NCBI GenBank assembly: GCA_001579985.1
Contig: LRSR01011378.1
Location: 1-34,909, forward strand
Origin: Hypsibius dujardini
Lineage: Eukaryota; Tardigrada; Eutardigrada; Parachela; Hypsibiidae
Direction of reading: 5' to 3'
Length of the DNA: 34,909 nucleotides
Below, one piece after another: positions 1-9,765 of the stretch (the first letter of the stretch is position 1; each line of letters begins with the position of its first letter). Under the pieces are notes generated by a model. That model did not search any database. It was given only the letters and a program-made list of their open reading frames with translations, and had not been told where the DNA came from. A program made the translations under genes and the position numbers.

Positions 1-971
1 GCGGACCTTTTCCGGGACGACACGATCTTGCGTTGCTCCCCCGTATCCAAGAGTGTAGTTAGCGTTGTTGCCCCAAGTGTGGAAGGCGACCGGGTAACAG
101 GCACCCTTGGCCTTGGGTGAAGATTCGGTTATCATAATGGCCTCCGACAGGTTTTGTTGATCCCATATCAGGAGCTGAACGGGTGAACAGTCATCGTGGT
201 CCTTGATCGATATGTCCGCGCCTTGGCGGAGAAGCCAGGAAGCAGCGGCAATTTCTATGGAAGAAAAGGGGCACAAATCAAACCATTTAACCAAAAGGAC
301 AAATTCGGACTATTTAAAGCACGAAATTTACTTGTTATACCAATATGAATTTTGAGTAATATTCGGAATATGAATAAAACAGTATATTTAAAATATCTCA
401 AATAAATATATTCATATTAAATATTTTCAAAATATCTCAACCATCAATTCATCAATCAAGCTAAATTTCCCCCTATAAAATTCGCCCAAGGCTTATTATC
501 AACAACTCATCGATCAATCAAAGTGTACACAACGAATCCTTCCACCTCTCAACATTTCTTCCCGCCCTTCTTCACCATCAAGCTTCCCGCAGCCTTTCAA
601 CTTTTTCACAAACCTCCTTGAAAAAGAGCCCTGTGTAGAGCCGTCCAGCCGGATTCCGCATCCACCTCGTCCACCAGGGCGCTCTTTTCTTGCGGCGTCC
701 TCAACGAACTCTCCCCGCGGCATTTTAAATACCATGTCATGATTTCCTCCCTTCCCATACTAGCAGCCATGTGAAACATCGACTTCCCCGACGTATCCTT
801 CATCCGCCAAGGCTTCGGTGTCGAGCAAATGCAAGGAAGTAGTCGTGCGAGTTCGTCGCGATTTTTCGCGTGGGTGCAAGCGGAAATAATGGCGTCCCGG
901 TGAAAAGTGCAGCTAGCGCAGCAGTCCGTGTCCACATTCGAGGGTCCCGCGAGATTTTGGGTGGGTGCCAT
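1..971 (-). CDS. IBTK: IBtk-like ankyrin/RCC1 protein, 5' part (two exons, runs off the window)
   Basis: Exon 1 is 971-614 and exon 2 is 254-1, continuing past the left edge. The intron (613-255) has a GTTTGT donor and a TTCCATAG acceptor, and joining the exons restores a Glu codon in the phrase FQGEIAAASW. The visible protein is about 204 residues: a Cys-rich start, two ankyrin repeats (with SGWTALHRALFQG and ISIKDHDDCSPVQLL), then the first blade of an RCC1 propeller (FHTWGNNANYTLGYGG). This order and wording match the N-terminus of inhibitor of Bruton tyrosine kinase, whose BTB domains would lie outside the window. In vertebrates IBtk binds BTK and acts as a CUL3 adaptor; that role is family knowledge, not visible here. 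The start ATG at 971 has a good context (GCCATGG). The frame stays open upstream to about 1349, but that stretch is hydrophobic and low in complexity, so I treat it as 5' UTR. Confidence 0.85.
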
Positions 972-1795
972 GGCGGAAAAATATGGAAAAATAGTTAGAA
1001 AGAAAAACTCGCTCGAGTAGCAAAAACGGGATTTAAAAGAGGCAAGCGGAAGACGCAGTTCCAATGCCACAATCAAGACAATCAACGCTTCAGCGGACTG
1101 TTGAACCTTTGATTCAAGACAAACAAACCACCGGATGAAAAACAATACAAGAAAGAGATCGGATTCGAGCTGAGAAATACAATTCAAAAGAGATGCTGAA
1201 TACTGAGTGGGAAAAAGGAAAAAAGAAATTAAAAACGGAACAGGGAGGAATGCGAAAACAAGAAGAAACTTCGAAATCAGCTGATGAAATATCGTGGCAT
1301 CGACAAATACAGATATTCCGTAAAAAGTGCCAACGCAACAACTAATCAATCAATCAATCAGACAATGAGATGTCGCAGCCACGCCCTCAACTTCATCAAA
1401 CGTATACGTAGTCTGGTGATCGTTGTAAATGTATGACGTAGTAGTATCAATCAAATTAAGTTGGACCAATCAGAGAGTTTCAGCCACTTTCCCTTAAAAC
1501 CATTACAGCGATTGATTGATTGTTCCAAACCCAAACGATATTTCCAGTCCAGCGAATTCCAGTCAGTTGTGTCTTTTACCTATGTTTCTTACAGTTTTGA
1601 GTACGTACGAGTATTTATTTGCCAGTAATGAATGAAATATCATGGTGGATGCGTATTCAAACCAAAACAGGAAAGGATTCCACTGATCCGAGCTCGCGCC
1701 ACTGAAAACTGCGTATATGCATGACGGAAAAAAAGCGGTCAAAATGAAAACTTTATGCATTGTCCATCATTTAAATTCGCTCCTCCTTCGCTCAT
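972..1795. other. Intergenic, IBtk 5' side to Q-rich gene 3' side
   Basis: I see no convincing gene. There is a short CAATCA-type simple repeat at 1341-1361, a motif that recurs across the window. On the minus strand the hexamer AATAAA (plus TTTATT, 1614-1619) lies about 180 bases beyond the stop of the Q-rich gene and could be its polyadenylation signal. The open minus-strand frame at 1563-1760 has no family resemblance. Confidence 0.5.
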
Positions 1796-4529
1796 TTAGA
1801 AGGAACGGCGAAAGTCCTGGCTCCCACCTGAAACAGAAAGAAAAGAACTAGACGAAAGCCTAGAGAAACAATTGTAGCACAATTTACAGTTATCGACAGT
1901 TTATATATGTTTAAATATTTAAATAATATATTTATACATATATCCTAGTATATTAGTAGTATGCTAATAGTATAATACATATATCTTTTAGTAATTTACT
2001 AATACTAGTAATAATATATTAGTAGTCTGCTAGTAGTAAGAAATACCAACATTTCAGTGATATAGGGAGAGTAGTAATAACATATCCATACTGCATAACT
2101 AATTATTAAATATTAAATATATTTAAAGTTAAAGAAACTTAAAAGCTATTTTATACTCAAAACTGCTAAAACATTCACTGTAAATTGAATCTATTTTTCT
2201 GTCTTTTAAATCACACACGACGTTTTGCAAATTTAAATTCTTCTTGTTATACAGTTTTATCATAGACCATGATGCTAAATAATAATATTACAGAACGTTA
2301 ATCCTCATCTCCAATCTCTCGTACTTGACTATTCTTTTGTAATTAAAAATAATTATTACATGTAGTTGTGAGTCCACATAAAAAGTGTAGTGAAAACGCA
2401 ATATAAATGTGGTTTTATTCAAATTCACACAGGTTGACTCAAATTGAGAGGCCGAAATTTAAATTCAAATTTAATTTACCGAATTGACCCTGCGGTTCTC
2501 CATTGTTGCGGCCCCAGTACTGCTGACCACGCTGGCCACACAACTGCGGCTCGCCACACCAATAGTCCCCGCGCTGCTGGCCACCATATCCGGCCAGTTG
2601 CTATTGACCACCGAACACTCCTTGTCCTTCCCAGATGGGTCCACCACGTTGTCGTGGACCCTGCCACTGACCACGTTGCTGAGTGTTATCCTGCCAGTTA
2701 CCCTGTAAATATATCACTTCTTAATTAACAACTTTTAATACTCTAATAAACGTCAAGTCTAATTTAAATACACCTAACACATTTGTTTTACATTTTTAAT
2801 AGTATTTGAACTGGTGAAATGAATATTAATAATCGATTGAAAATCGACTGTGAAGAGAAGCAGAAAATTTCAATGCGGTTTCAACAACTTAATACGTTAC
2901 AGAAATTCTACATACAGCTGATAAGTCATAGAAAAATTGCGATAATGACAGTAAGTGCAGTTGCAGATTTAATGAATATTAAATAAAAAATGTTCATTAG
3001 CGGGGATTTTTATTATATATTGTTTTATTTTATTGTACAGCGTATGTTAAACCCAAATCTCATCCACTTTCCCCCGGCTGCTTTTTAAAACGATTCTTTT
3101 ACTAAACTCACCCAAATTAAATCAATATTAAATATAGAAACTGCTTACAAGCATGGTTTCGAAATATTCCCGAACATGGAGATTATTGTACTATGGCACA
3201 TTTTAAATCCAAATATCATTCGCTTTCTCTTAGTTGTTTTTGCTAAATGATTCTTTTGTTAAATTTATTTAAACAATATTAATTATTTACAAATATAATT
3301 TATCAAACATACAAATTCTTTAAAATCACGGGGTTTGCAATAGTTTAAAGAATGGGAATTGTACAACCGAATATTATTTTCTGTTAATTAGCTTATGTTA
3401 GGATTTTGTTGCTAAATTCGTTAAGACAATATTTACCTGGAGGCCGCTTTGTTGTTGCCATCCCTGCTGTCCTCCCTTGGAGTAGTCGCACTGGGTGCCG
3501 CACGGTTGCTGACCGCAGTACTGCTGCTGTTGCTGTCTGTTGTAATACGGAACGTCCTGATCGACGTTGCAATTCCATTGCTGACCCCCCTGTCCGTATT
3601 GGCCGCGCAGAGGCAGGCATTCCTGCTGAGGTTTCCAGTAGTTGTTACAAGGCTGACTAGATTGACCCCACTGGCATCGCAAGGGGACTTCCTGTTGGCC
3701 CCAGTTGCTTTGCCATTGGTTTCCACTGCGACCTAAATGAAACCGGGGAGTTTTACAATATTATTAGAAACAATAACACATGCATAAGGTAATAAAATAA
3801 CCCATCAGTTTCGCGATTGCTGTGAATTTGCGATTTCATAAAAGCGCAGTTTCGCGATTGCAGTTTTCGTTTTCATAAAAGCGCGCATAAGTGATTCGAG
3901 TTCTAAAGTAAGTGGGCATAAAACACCGCCGTTTGAAGTTTGTATTTTTCTAAAGTGAACTTAAATGAGACCTACTTTTGTGCTAATTTAAATGAGACTT
4001 TAAATGCTTAATAAAACATAATTTCATAGGCTTCAGATTTCTTGTCCCGATTTGGAAATTAAATTGATATAAGACACATCGAGTTCAAGCGTTTGCATTT
4101 TTCGAAATTTAAATTGTTATAAAACGCATTTTTTAGTTAAGTTTAATTAGTTAAATTGCCGTAAAAAATGCGTTTCTATTCCTATAATTTTAAATCAACA
4201 TACAACGTATTTTGTTTTATCTTAAATTTCAATTTTAATCGCTTACTAACAAATTACACAATTAAAATAAATTAAATTAAGTAAATAAACTAAATAAATT
4301 ACAAATAAATTATTCGCAACTTTTGTCAACGTACCGCCCTTGTATCCGAGATCGAATGAGCTGGAGATTCCCCGGTTGGAGCTACCAAGGTAGCGATCCT
4401 ATTTAAATGGAATACCAAAAATATTACAATCACTTCTCGAATTGAAGTCAAGTTCGAAAAAGACTTAACAATGAAGGAAACCCAAATGCGCGGTACCTGA
4501 TCTTGGTCGACGTTAATTTTTCGCTGCAT
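1796..4529 (-). CDS. Orphan Gln/Gly/Trp-rich protein, five exons, with an in-frame TAG in exon 4
   Basis: Exons: 4529-4497 (MQRKINVDQDQ), 4398-4335, 3732-3437, 2702-2480 and 1827-1796. Every junction has GT and AG, and phases agree (0, 1, 0, 1). Introns are 98, 602, 734 and 652 bases. The last exon adds GGSQDFRRSF and a TAA. The product is low in complexity: WQ, GQ and QQ runs, a QQQQQ tract, many Tyr and Trp, and nine Cys. No signal peptide or membrane segment is seen, and I recognise no family. The anomaly is a TAG at 2603-2601 in exon 4. It follows 164 residues, and the same Q/G/W composition then continues in frame for 40 codons to a proper donor and the final exon. The product is therefore 164 residues, or about 215 if the stop is read through. 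The alternatives are a recent CAG-to-TAG nonsense change, a sequencing error, or a real end with coding-like 3' UTR. Confidence 0.6.
3806..3883. repeat. Two-copy tandem repeat in intron 2 of the Q-rich gene
   Basis: Two adjacent units of about 41 and 37 bases both begin CAGTTTCGCGATTGC and end TTTCATAAAAGCG; their middles differ. No function is evident. Confidence 0.7.
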
Positions 4530-4619
4530 TTTGACGTTAGAAGAGCACGTAAATTAAAGAAACGGAATACTCTTTGAAGAGCGACGAACTATTTTACCCA
4601 GAAAGTGTGTTTGTACAAA

Positions 4620-4663
4620 GTTCAATTGATCATTTATCCGGTTAGCCGAGTGGAGTTTATATA
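4620..4663 (-). promoter_or_regulatory. TATA box and possible initiator for the Q-rich gene
   Basis: On the minus strand TATATAAA lies at 4663-4656. About 30 bases downstream is TCAATT (near 4628), a plausible initiator, which leaves a 5' UTR of about 100 bases before the ATG at 4529. The placement fits this gene, but no other core-promoter element was identified. Confidence 0.45.
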
Positions 4664-4951
4664 CACCCAATTTGGCCGAATTTGGGGGAAAGGTTTTTTT
4701 GGCGATACAAAATCCCACGTCCAGGGTCACAAAAACTTCCCCGCGGTAGGACGGTTGTATGTACTCTGTCACTGTCCGGTCTGTGTGTATGTTTTGGTGC
4801 TCGAATAAAGTCCATGATAATTATTTGAAGAGACAATGAGGCCAAAGCGTAATATGTGACTTTATGCCTCCGGTGTGATTAGTGAGTTTGTCTGCTGCAG
4901 AAAAAAGCAATGCAAACAGGAAAGGAAAAAACCTGGCAACATGGGAAAGTG

Positions 4952-5104
4952 ATGTGGCTAGCGGTTAACATTGCATTTGTGTGTCTAGCTTTCGCATCGA
5001 GATCAACAAAACATTCAAGCTATCAAGATTTGGGCGGTCGTTTTACCGGAAAACGTCTAGGTCGCTCTCTTGTACACCGTTGTCGTTCATCATGTCTATG
5101 GTGA
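4952..5104 (+). CDS. Candidate 50-residue secreted peptide precursor (weak)
   Basis: The frame opens with a hydrophobic leader (MWLAVNIAFVCLAFAS) that would serve as a signal peptide. It is followed by a short basic stretch with GRFTGKR, which has the layout of an amidated neuropeptide: mature end, Gly donor, then a dibasic cleavage site. Two Cys lie near the C-terminus (HRCRSSCLW). The frame is open upstream to 4910, and an overlapping MGK uORF starts at 4941. I recognise no known peptide family, and a 50-codon frame in AT-rich DNA could arise by chance. It is divergent from the Q-rich gene promoter, whose TATA box is about 290 bases away. Confidence 0.25.
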   Translation: MWLAVNIAFVCLAFASRSTKHSSYQDLGGRFTGKRLGRSLVHRCRSSCLW

Positions 5105-5758
5105 TTAAGATCTTTCCAGACGGGTTGAACGTAGTTTTTTTAGATGAAAAAAGGAGACAAGTTCAAAGTACATACAAAAAACACACCCGCCGAATATGTT
5201 CTTCGACGCGACCGTGACTGAGTGCGTCGTTTTTTTGGCGCTTTTACTTTGTGCCCATTTGAGCACTTTCTAGTATTTTTGTTTCAATTTTTTATTTTAT
5301 AATAAACCATCGGCGATGGCATAGAATTGTAATGTCCGGATTGACTCTGAAGTCAGGTGCCGATTGGAACTTGTCTTTCTCAATGAATCAAAGAATAATG
5401 CTTTATAAAATAAAATGTAACTTCATTTTTATCTCGAAATCTACTATTTATGTTTTATGTGTATGAAAAAAGGTATCAGATCACATATAAAATGAGTAGT
5501 CCTATACATTATTTTATATATCGTAAAAATATAATACTTTTTTTATAGATTTATTAAAATCTTCTTCTTTTCATATAACATATAAACTTTTGGTCGCATA
5601 AACTAAATTTAGAATTCAGCGTCACCTCCAATCATATGATAAAACATAATACTATCCTGCATCATCGAACAAAGTCGCTGATATGGCGTTGTTTAATTGT
5701 GTTTTATCACATAGGCTGAACATGGTTTCCTGAAATGTATAAGCGCCTTGAAATAGAG
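5105..5758. other. AT-rich intergenic stretch
   Basis: No gene recognised. The phrase AGATCTTTCCAGAC near 5108 recurs near 7783, which suggests a shared dispersed repeat, but the similarity is too short to define an element. Confidence 0.4.
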
Positions 5759-5760
5759 TA

Positions 5761-6113
5761 TGAGGTAAGGGCACTGGAATGGGCCAGTTGACTTTCCCGT
5801 ACCCTGGAATGGGCCACCGGGCGGCAGGGGGCGCTCTGTCGCAAATTAATCAAAAACAGATAAGTCACTGCGTAGTCAACGACCTCTACAGTGGACTGCT
5901 TCCAATCGTCTACTGGAGCTTTTTATTTCTTTTTTTTAAACATGTTCCCACAATTGTTTTTCATATCTGATACGCGTTCCACCAGATTATCGATTATTCT
6001 CTGTCGCTTAGAACCTTAGCGATAGCCAAAACTTGTGTGGAAGGTATGATTCCAGGGTGGCCCATTCCAGGGTACGGGAAAAGCAAGTGGCCCATTCCAG
6101 TGCCCTTACCTCA
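5761..6113. mobile_element. MITE, 353 bp, 58-bp terminal inverted repeats, TA flanks
   Basis: The left arm (5761-5818) and right arm (6113-6056) are inverted copies, identical except for a 6-base segment in the middle. Each begins TGAGGTAAGGGCACTGGAAT. The element is flanked by TA at 5759-5760 and 6114-6115, the target duplication of Tc1/mariner-type transposons. Each arm holds two direct copies of CTGGAATGGGCCA, possibly repeated transposase sites. No transposase frame fits inside, so it would be non-autonomous. It lies about 360 bases upstream of the NmrA-like gene. Confidence 0.85.
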
Positions 6114-6327
6114 TAGTGTATAGCTCATGTATCGGTCAGAATTGTTGTTGCCTTTGCGCTGTTATTTTTCTGCAGCTACGCAGTTTCCAGCTTTATTGTT
6201 CACTATCTTGCTACAGTATGCCTCAAGTGTATATCGAATAACATCGTAAAGACAAAGCGCTCTTTCTCTGCAGTATTATTGCAAGAAACCGTCCAGTCAC
6301 GAAATTTGTCTCACAGTCTGCACTTGG

Positions 6328-6336
6328 GATATAAAG
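6328..6336 (+). promoter_or_regulatory. TATA-like box upstream of the NmrA-like gene
   Basis: GATATAAAG lies about 140 bases before the ATG at 6474, a plausible distance for a TATA box with a start site near 6360. It is the only such sequence close by; support is positional only. Confidence 0.35.
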
Positions 6337-6473
6337 CCAGATGACGGCGGGTGCTAGTGCTATAATACTACAACGGCATCTGTCTTACTATTTCAAAGTC
6401 AGGCTGAACTTTGATTTCTTTGCCATCTAGTTTTTGGAATTAACTGCTAGACGAAGTGAGAATATACAGTGAA

Positions 6474-7577
6474 ATGGCATCGGAAGGCAAACCGATTATC
6501 CTGGTTATCGGGAGCACGGGTAAAACCGGCCAACACTTGATCAAGAACTTGGAACAGTATTCCAAGGTCTTGACTGTTCGTTATTCGTCCCGTCGAAAGG
6601 AGCAGGTCGAGAAGTGGAAAAAGGAAGGCCGCGATGCAGTATTGCTCGATTTGGACGATCCGTCCACATTCGCCCTAGCATTATTCGGCGTTGAGCGCTT
6701 GTTTCTTTGCACAGGTAAGGCAGATCTGACTTTTGCTTATTTACCTGTCGCTCTCTCTAAATGTCTGTCTATGGGTGTGCCTGCCTGCCAGTGTGCCTGC
6801 CTGCCTGTCCGCCTTCCTGCCTGTATGTCTTTATATCTGTCTGTTTTTCAATTTGTCTATATGTCGTCTTTTCTGTCAATCCGTAGCCGTTGATAGACCC
6901 AATCTGTTTCAGGCTACACTGTGGCAATGCTGACACAAAGCAAGACGATCGTTGATGCTGCCCGACGAGCCAACGTTCAGCACATCGTCCATCTGGGCGT
7001 CTTCACTGACCGCGAGACCACCGACCCACACTTCGCCTGGCATGACCTCGTGGAGTCCTATATCGAGGCTAGCGGAATTGCTTGGACTCATTTGCACCCG
7101 AACTTCTTTATGGAAAACCTTTTTGCTCCGAGTTTTGAAGAGAACAACACCATTCTCGACTTCCTCGGCGGGACACGAGTCGGCTGGGTCGCCGCTGCAG
7201 ACATAGCCTCGGTGGCCGCCGTTGCGCTCCGTGAGGGCCCAAAGAAGCATGGAAGGAAAAACTACTGGCTCAGCAGTGATGTCTTAACTATGGCAGAGGC
7301 CGCCAAGGTTCTCGGCGAGGTTTTAGGTAAGACCTTTGCTGTGGCAGACAAGTCGAAGGACGCGGACTTTGACCGGCACTTTGCCTCCTCGCCGGTCTGG
7401 AACGAGCGCTGGTACCTCGAAGGAGTGCGGATTTGCCTGAAGCAGATCCGCAACGGGGAGCTGGGGTACTTGGCTGCCTTGAAGGATGACGTGGCCTTTG
7501 TGACTGGTCAGCCGTCGCTGAAGTTGCGGGAATGGGCCACGCAGAACAAGGAAGCCCTTTTGGAACGCTTTAAGTAA
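6474..7577 (+). CDS. NmrA-like NAD(P)-binding oxidoreductase, two exons, 301 residues
   Basis: Exon 1 is 6474-6714 and exon 2 is 6913-7577. The junction (ACAG/GTAAGG ... TTTCAG/GCTAC) joins FLCTG to YTVAM. The N-terminus has a Rossmann dinucleotide-binding motif (ILVIGSTGKTGQHL). Family features follow: VRYSSRR, which in this family often contacts the cofactor phosphate; DLDDPSTFALAL; the strand VQHIVHLGVF; and the NmrA-like HLHPNFFMENL. Length suits the NmrA/HSCARG/quinone-oxidoreductase group of atypical short-chain dehydrogenases, which act as redox sensors or reductases on substrates I cannot infer. The intron (198 bp) is rich in CTGT/CTGC repeats. ATG 6474 is chosen because it begins the conserved MASEGKP phrase, also kept in the broken copy at 9099. 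The best matches I would expect include bacterial proteins, so horizontal origin is possible but untested. Confidence 0.85.
6760..6866 (+). repeat. CTGT/CTGC tetranucleotide tract in the NmrA-like intron
   Basis: Irregular runs of CTGT and CTGC fill most of the intron. The same motif fills intron 4 of TMEM231 and follows the broken NmrA-like copy. Confidence 0.75.
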
Positions 7578-7869
7578 AACACTTTAATGTTTATGGCATT
7601 AGATTTAAGCATTTTTTATTTCACAATTTCGTTATACTCAAGACGTAGAACTTGGTCCTACGGTTGCTGAATGCTTGTTCTTGCTCTCTGCAATGGATTT
7701 GGGCATAGTAACGCCGTGTACATGCAAAAGTCGCACAAAAAGGCACTGCGTAGAGATTATATGCCGTAATTAAGATTGAGATCTTTCCAGACAGGGTCGA
7801 CACTGTCTGTTTCGACGTCTAAAAGGATTCTGATCATTTTTTTCTGATGGGCAATTAGGTGAACATGTA

Positions 7870-8301
7870 CAGCTGTGGCACGATTTCTTGAAGAAGGGCC
7901 GTTAAGTGGAACGGACGCTTTACGAAATAAGCTACTTTAATCGGAACAGACAAACCGGGAAAATTTTTAGATTTTCTCTTAAATTTGAATAAAAAAAATA
8001 AAGAATTTTCCTAAAACAGGGAAAGTACAATTTTATGTAAAATTGGGACAGGGGTGGGAGGCTTTGAAGATGGCATTTTTGGAATCAATCGATGAATCAA
8101 TCTTTACAACGGCTGAACATTTTCGCGTTCGTTTGAAGAAATAAGCAAGACATCAATCAACTGAGACCACACACAGTAAAGAGAGTATATTTGCAATTGA
8201 TTGATTTATTGGGCCGTGCAGTTTGTCCGTTCCTATTTACGGTGTATGTTGCGTTCCACTTAACGGTCCTTGTTCTTCGTCTAGAAATCGTGCCACAGAT
8301 G
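7870..8301. mobile_element. MITE, 432 bp, about 45-50-bp inverted ends, TA flanks
   Basis: The left end (CAGCTGTGGCACGATTTC, then CCGTTAAGTGGAACG near 7900-7913) returns inverted at 8301-8252 with a small indel between the two blocks. TA flanks both sides (7868-7869, 8302-8303). The interior is AT-rich with no coding frame. The ends differ from the 5761 element, so it belongs to another family of the Tc1/mariner type. Confidence 0.75.
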
Positions 8302-8767
8302 TAGCAGCAATTTTGTCTGGACGCAGTTTGAGCCACGGCGCCAGCAAAATCAGTTGGATTGACAAATGAAATTAAAATGTAGTTTTTACTATTGATTTAT
8401 CATTGTGACTCTGTTTAAATCACTTTATATGTGGCTCACCGATAAAAGTTAGGAATATCATCTTTATTTAATTTCCTAATCTATACGGTTTAATTTTCGT
8501 ATTTAGTATTTTTTTGTTCAACTGGCCTCTAATTCAATGTTGCACCTCTCTAATCAACAACGGCAACGCCAATGATATGGCCATATTCAATTGCTCATAG
8601 TATATTGTACGACATGCCGGTATTTGTAATTTGCTTGACCTGCGTTGTTGTTGCCTTCGCACTTCAGTTTGTTTCCAATTTTGCAGTTCTGAATGGTTCG
8701 TTTGCGAACCCTCTCGATGTAAGCATGAAATAGTGTGTATGGAACAAAATCCATATCATGAGGGCGA

Positions 8768-8876
8768 AGTACTGTATTGCATCGTGGAAGTGGTGGGAGC
8801 GGCGTTCGCTTCATGCTAGGGAACATCATTCAAAACGAACGCCGCTCCCACCACTTCCACGGTGCAATACAGTACT
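8768..8876. repeat. Near-perfect hairpin: 41-bp arms, 27-base loop
   Basis: Arm 8768-8808 and arm 8836-8876 are reverse complements with one mismatch, which in plus-strand RNA would be a U-G wobble. The arms are GC-rich in the middle (GTGGAAGTGGTGGGAGCGGC) and end in AGTACTGTATTGC. The ends resemble those of the foldback at 24661-24801, so it is more likely a tiny foldback element than a microRNA gene, though its transcript would form long duplex RNA. Confidence 0.85.
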
Positions 8877-9098
8877 GTAGCTTCTCGGATCGTCGTGAAA
8901 TGTGTTTAAGGTTTACAGCTGAGGCAGGTAAAAAGCCGGCTTAGAACGCGCATTCCGGATTTGTAGAATTACAAGCACAGCTTCACAGTCCAAGTTGTTC
9001 AAAGTTGAAATTCCTATCATTAAAGTTCTTTGATATTGCTATCGCTCCACTACCTCGACCTCCACTGTCAGACAATCGGATTGCACGAGTGCACCACA

Positions 9099-9335
9099 AT
9101 GGCATCGGAAGGCAAACCAATGATCCTGGTTATCGGGAGCACAGAGAAGATTGGACAATACTTGATAAAAGATCTAGAAAAGATTCAGAGGTCCTGACCG
9201 TGCGCTATTCGTCCCGACGAAAGGAACAGTTGAAGTGGAAGGAAGAAATTTGCGATGCAGTACTGCTCGATTTGAACAACCCGTCTCCATTCGCTCAAGC
9301 ATTGTTTGGCGGTGAGCTGATGTTTCTTTGCACCG
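9099..9335 (+). pseudogene. Broken duplicate of NmrA-like exon 1
   Basis: From ATG 9099 the copy matches the start of the gene at 6474: MASEGKPMILVIGST against MASEGKPIILVIGST. A one-base deletion near 9190-9198 then shifts the frame, and the original frame meets TGA at 9196. In the shifted frame the match resumes (EVLTVRYSSRRKEQ ... DAVLLDLNNPSPFAQALFGG ... LMFLCT), with one 3-base deletion. The splice donor (CAGGTAAG) has become ACCGCTAAC. Sequence like the CTGT/CTGC intron follows, so this was a genomic duplication, not a processed copy. Exon 2 is absent, apart from a possible 13-base trace (CGGCTGGGTCGCC) at 9413-9425. Confidence 0.85.
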
Positions 9336-9370
9336 CTAACGCATCTGTTCACAGACTGGATTTCAATTGT

Positions 9371-9601
9371 TCTATCTGCATTTCTTTCCGTCTGCCTGCT
9401 TGTCTGTCTATACCGGCTGGGTCGCCACTTCTTGCTTCTATGATAGCAGACAGTCAGACAAACATGATGACACACAGACACACAAGCACGCAGGCAAGCA
9501 AAACGACAGCGAGGCATGCTGACAGACAGCTAGTCAGTCAGGCAAACTGAGAGACACACGAACACACAAGAAGACAGGCAGACAGACAGGCAGACGTACA
9601 A
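9371..9601. repeat. CTGT/CTGC tract that flips to CAGACAGG orientation
   Basis: Pyrimidine-strand CTGT/CTGC repeats up to about 9420 are followed by CAGA/CAGG repeats to 9601, the same motif in inverted orientation. A folded structure is possible. There is no gene. Confidence 0.6.
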
Positions 9602-9765
9602 ACAGAAAGATGGTGGAGGTCCACATGTCTGGGGCGAGACGGTTTGTGCATTTCATTCTGATGCACTTTATGGAATATGATCAGGTAAAAGAAATAGTAA
9701 CAAGTACGGGAAAATGAGACTGCGCAGGGCAAAAAAAAAGTAAAATCGAAAAGATCAGTAGGAAA

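Noticed and set aside
972-1349. In-frame N-terminal extension of the IBtk-like protein
   Set aside because: It is hydrophobic, Phe-rich and unlike IBtk, while the ATG at 971 has a good context and the family start.
2480-2702. A 71-base intron within exon 4 of the Q-rich gene (GTCAGT to CAATAG) that would remove the TAG
   Set aside because: It changes the frame into a Trp/Arg/Ala-rich sequence and loses the Q/G pattern that otherwise continues after the stop.
8768-8876. A conventional microRNA gene
   Set aside because: The arms are too long and too perfectly paired, and the ends match another foldback element.
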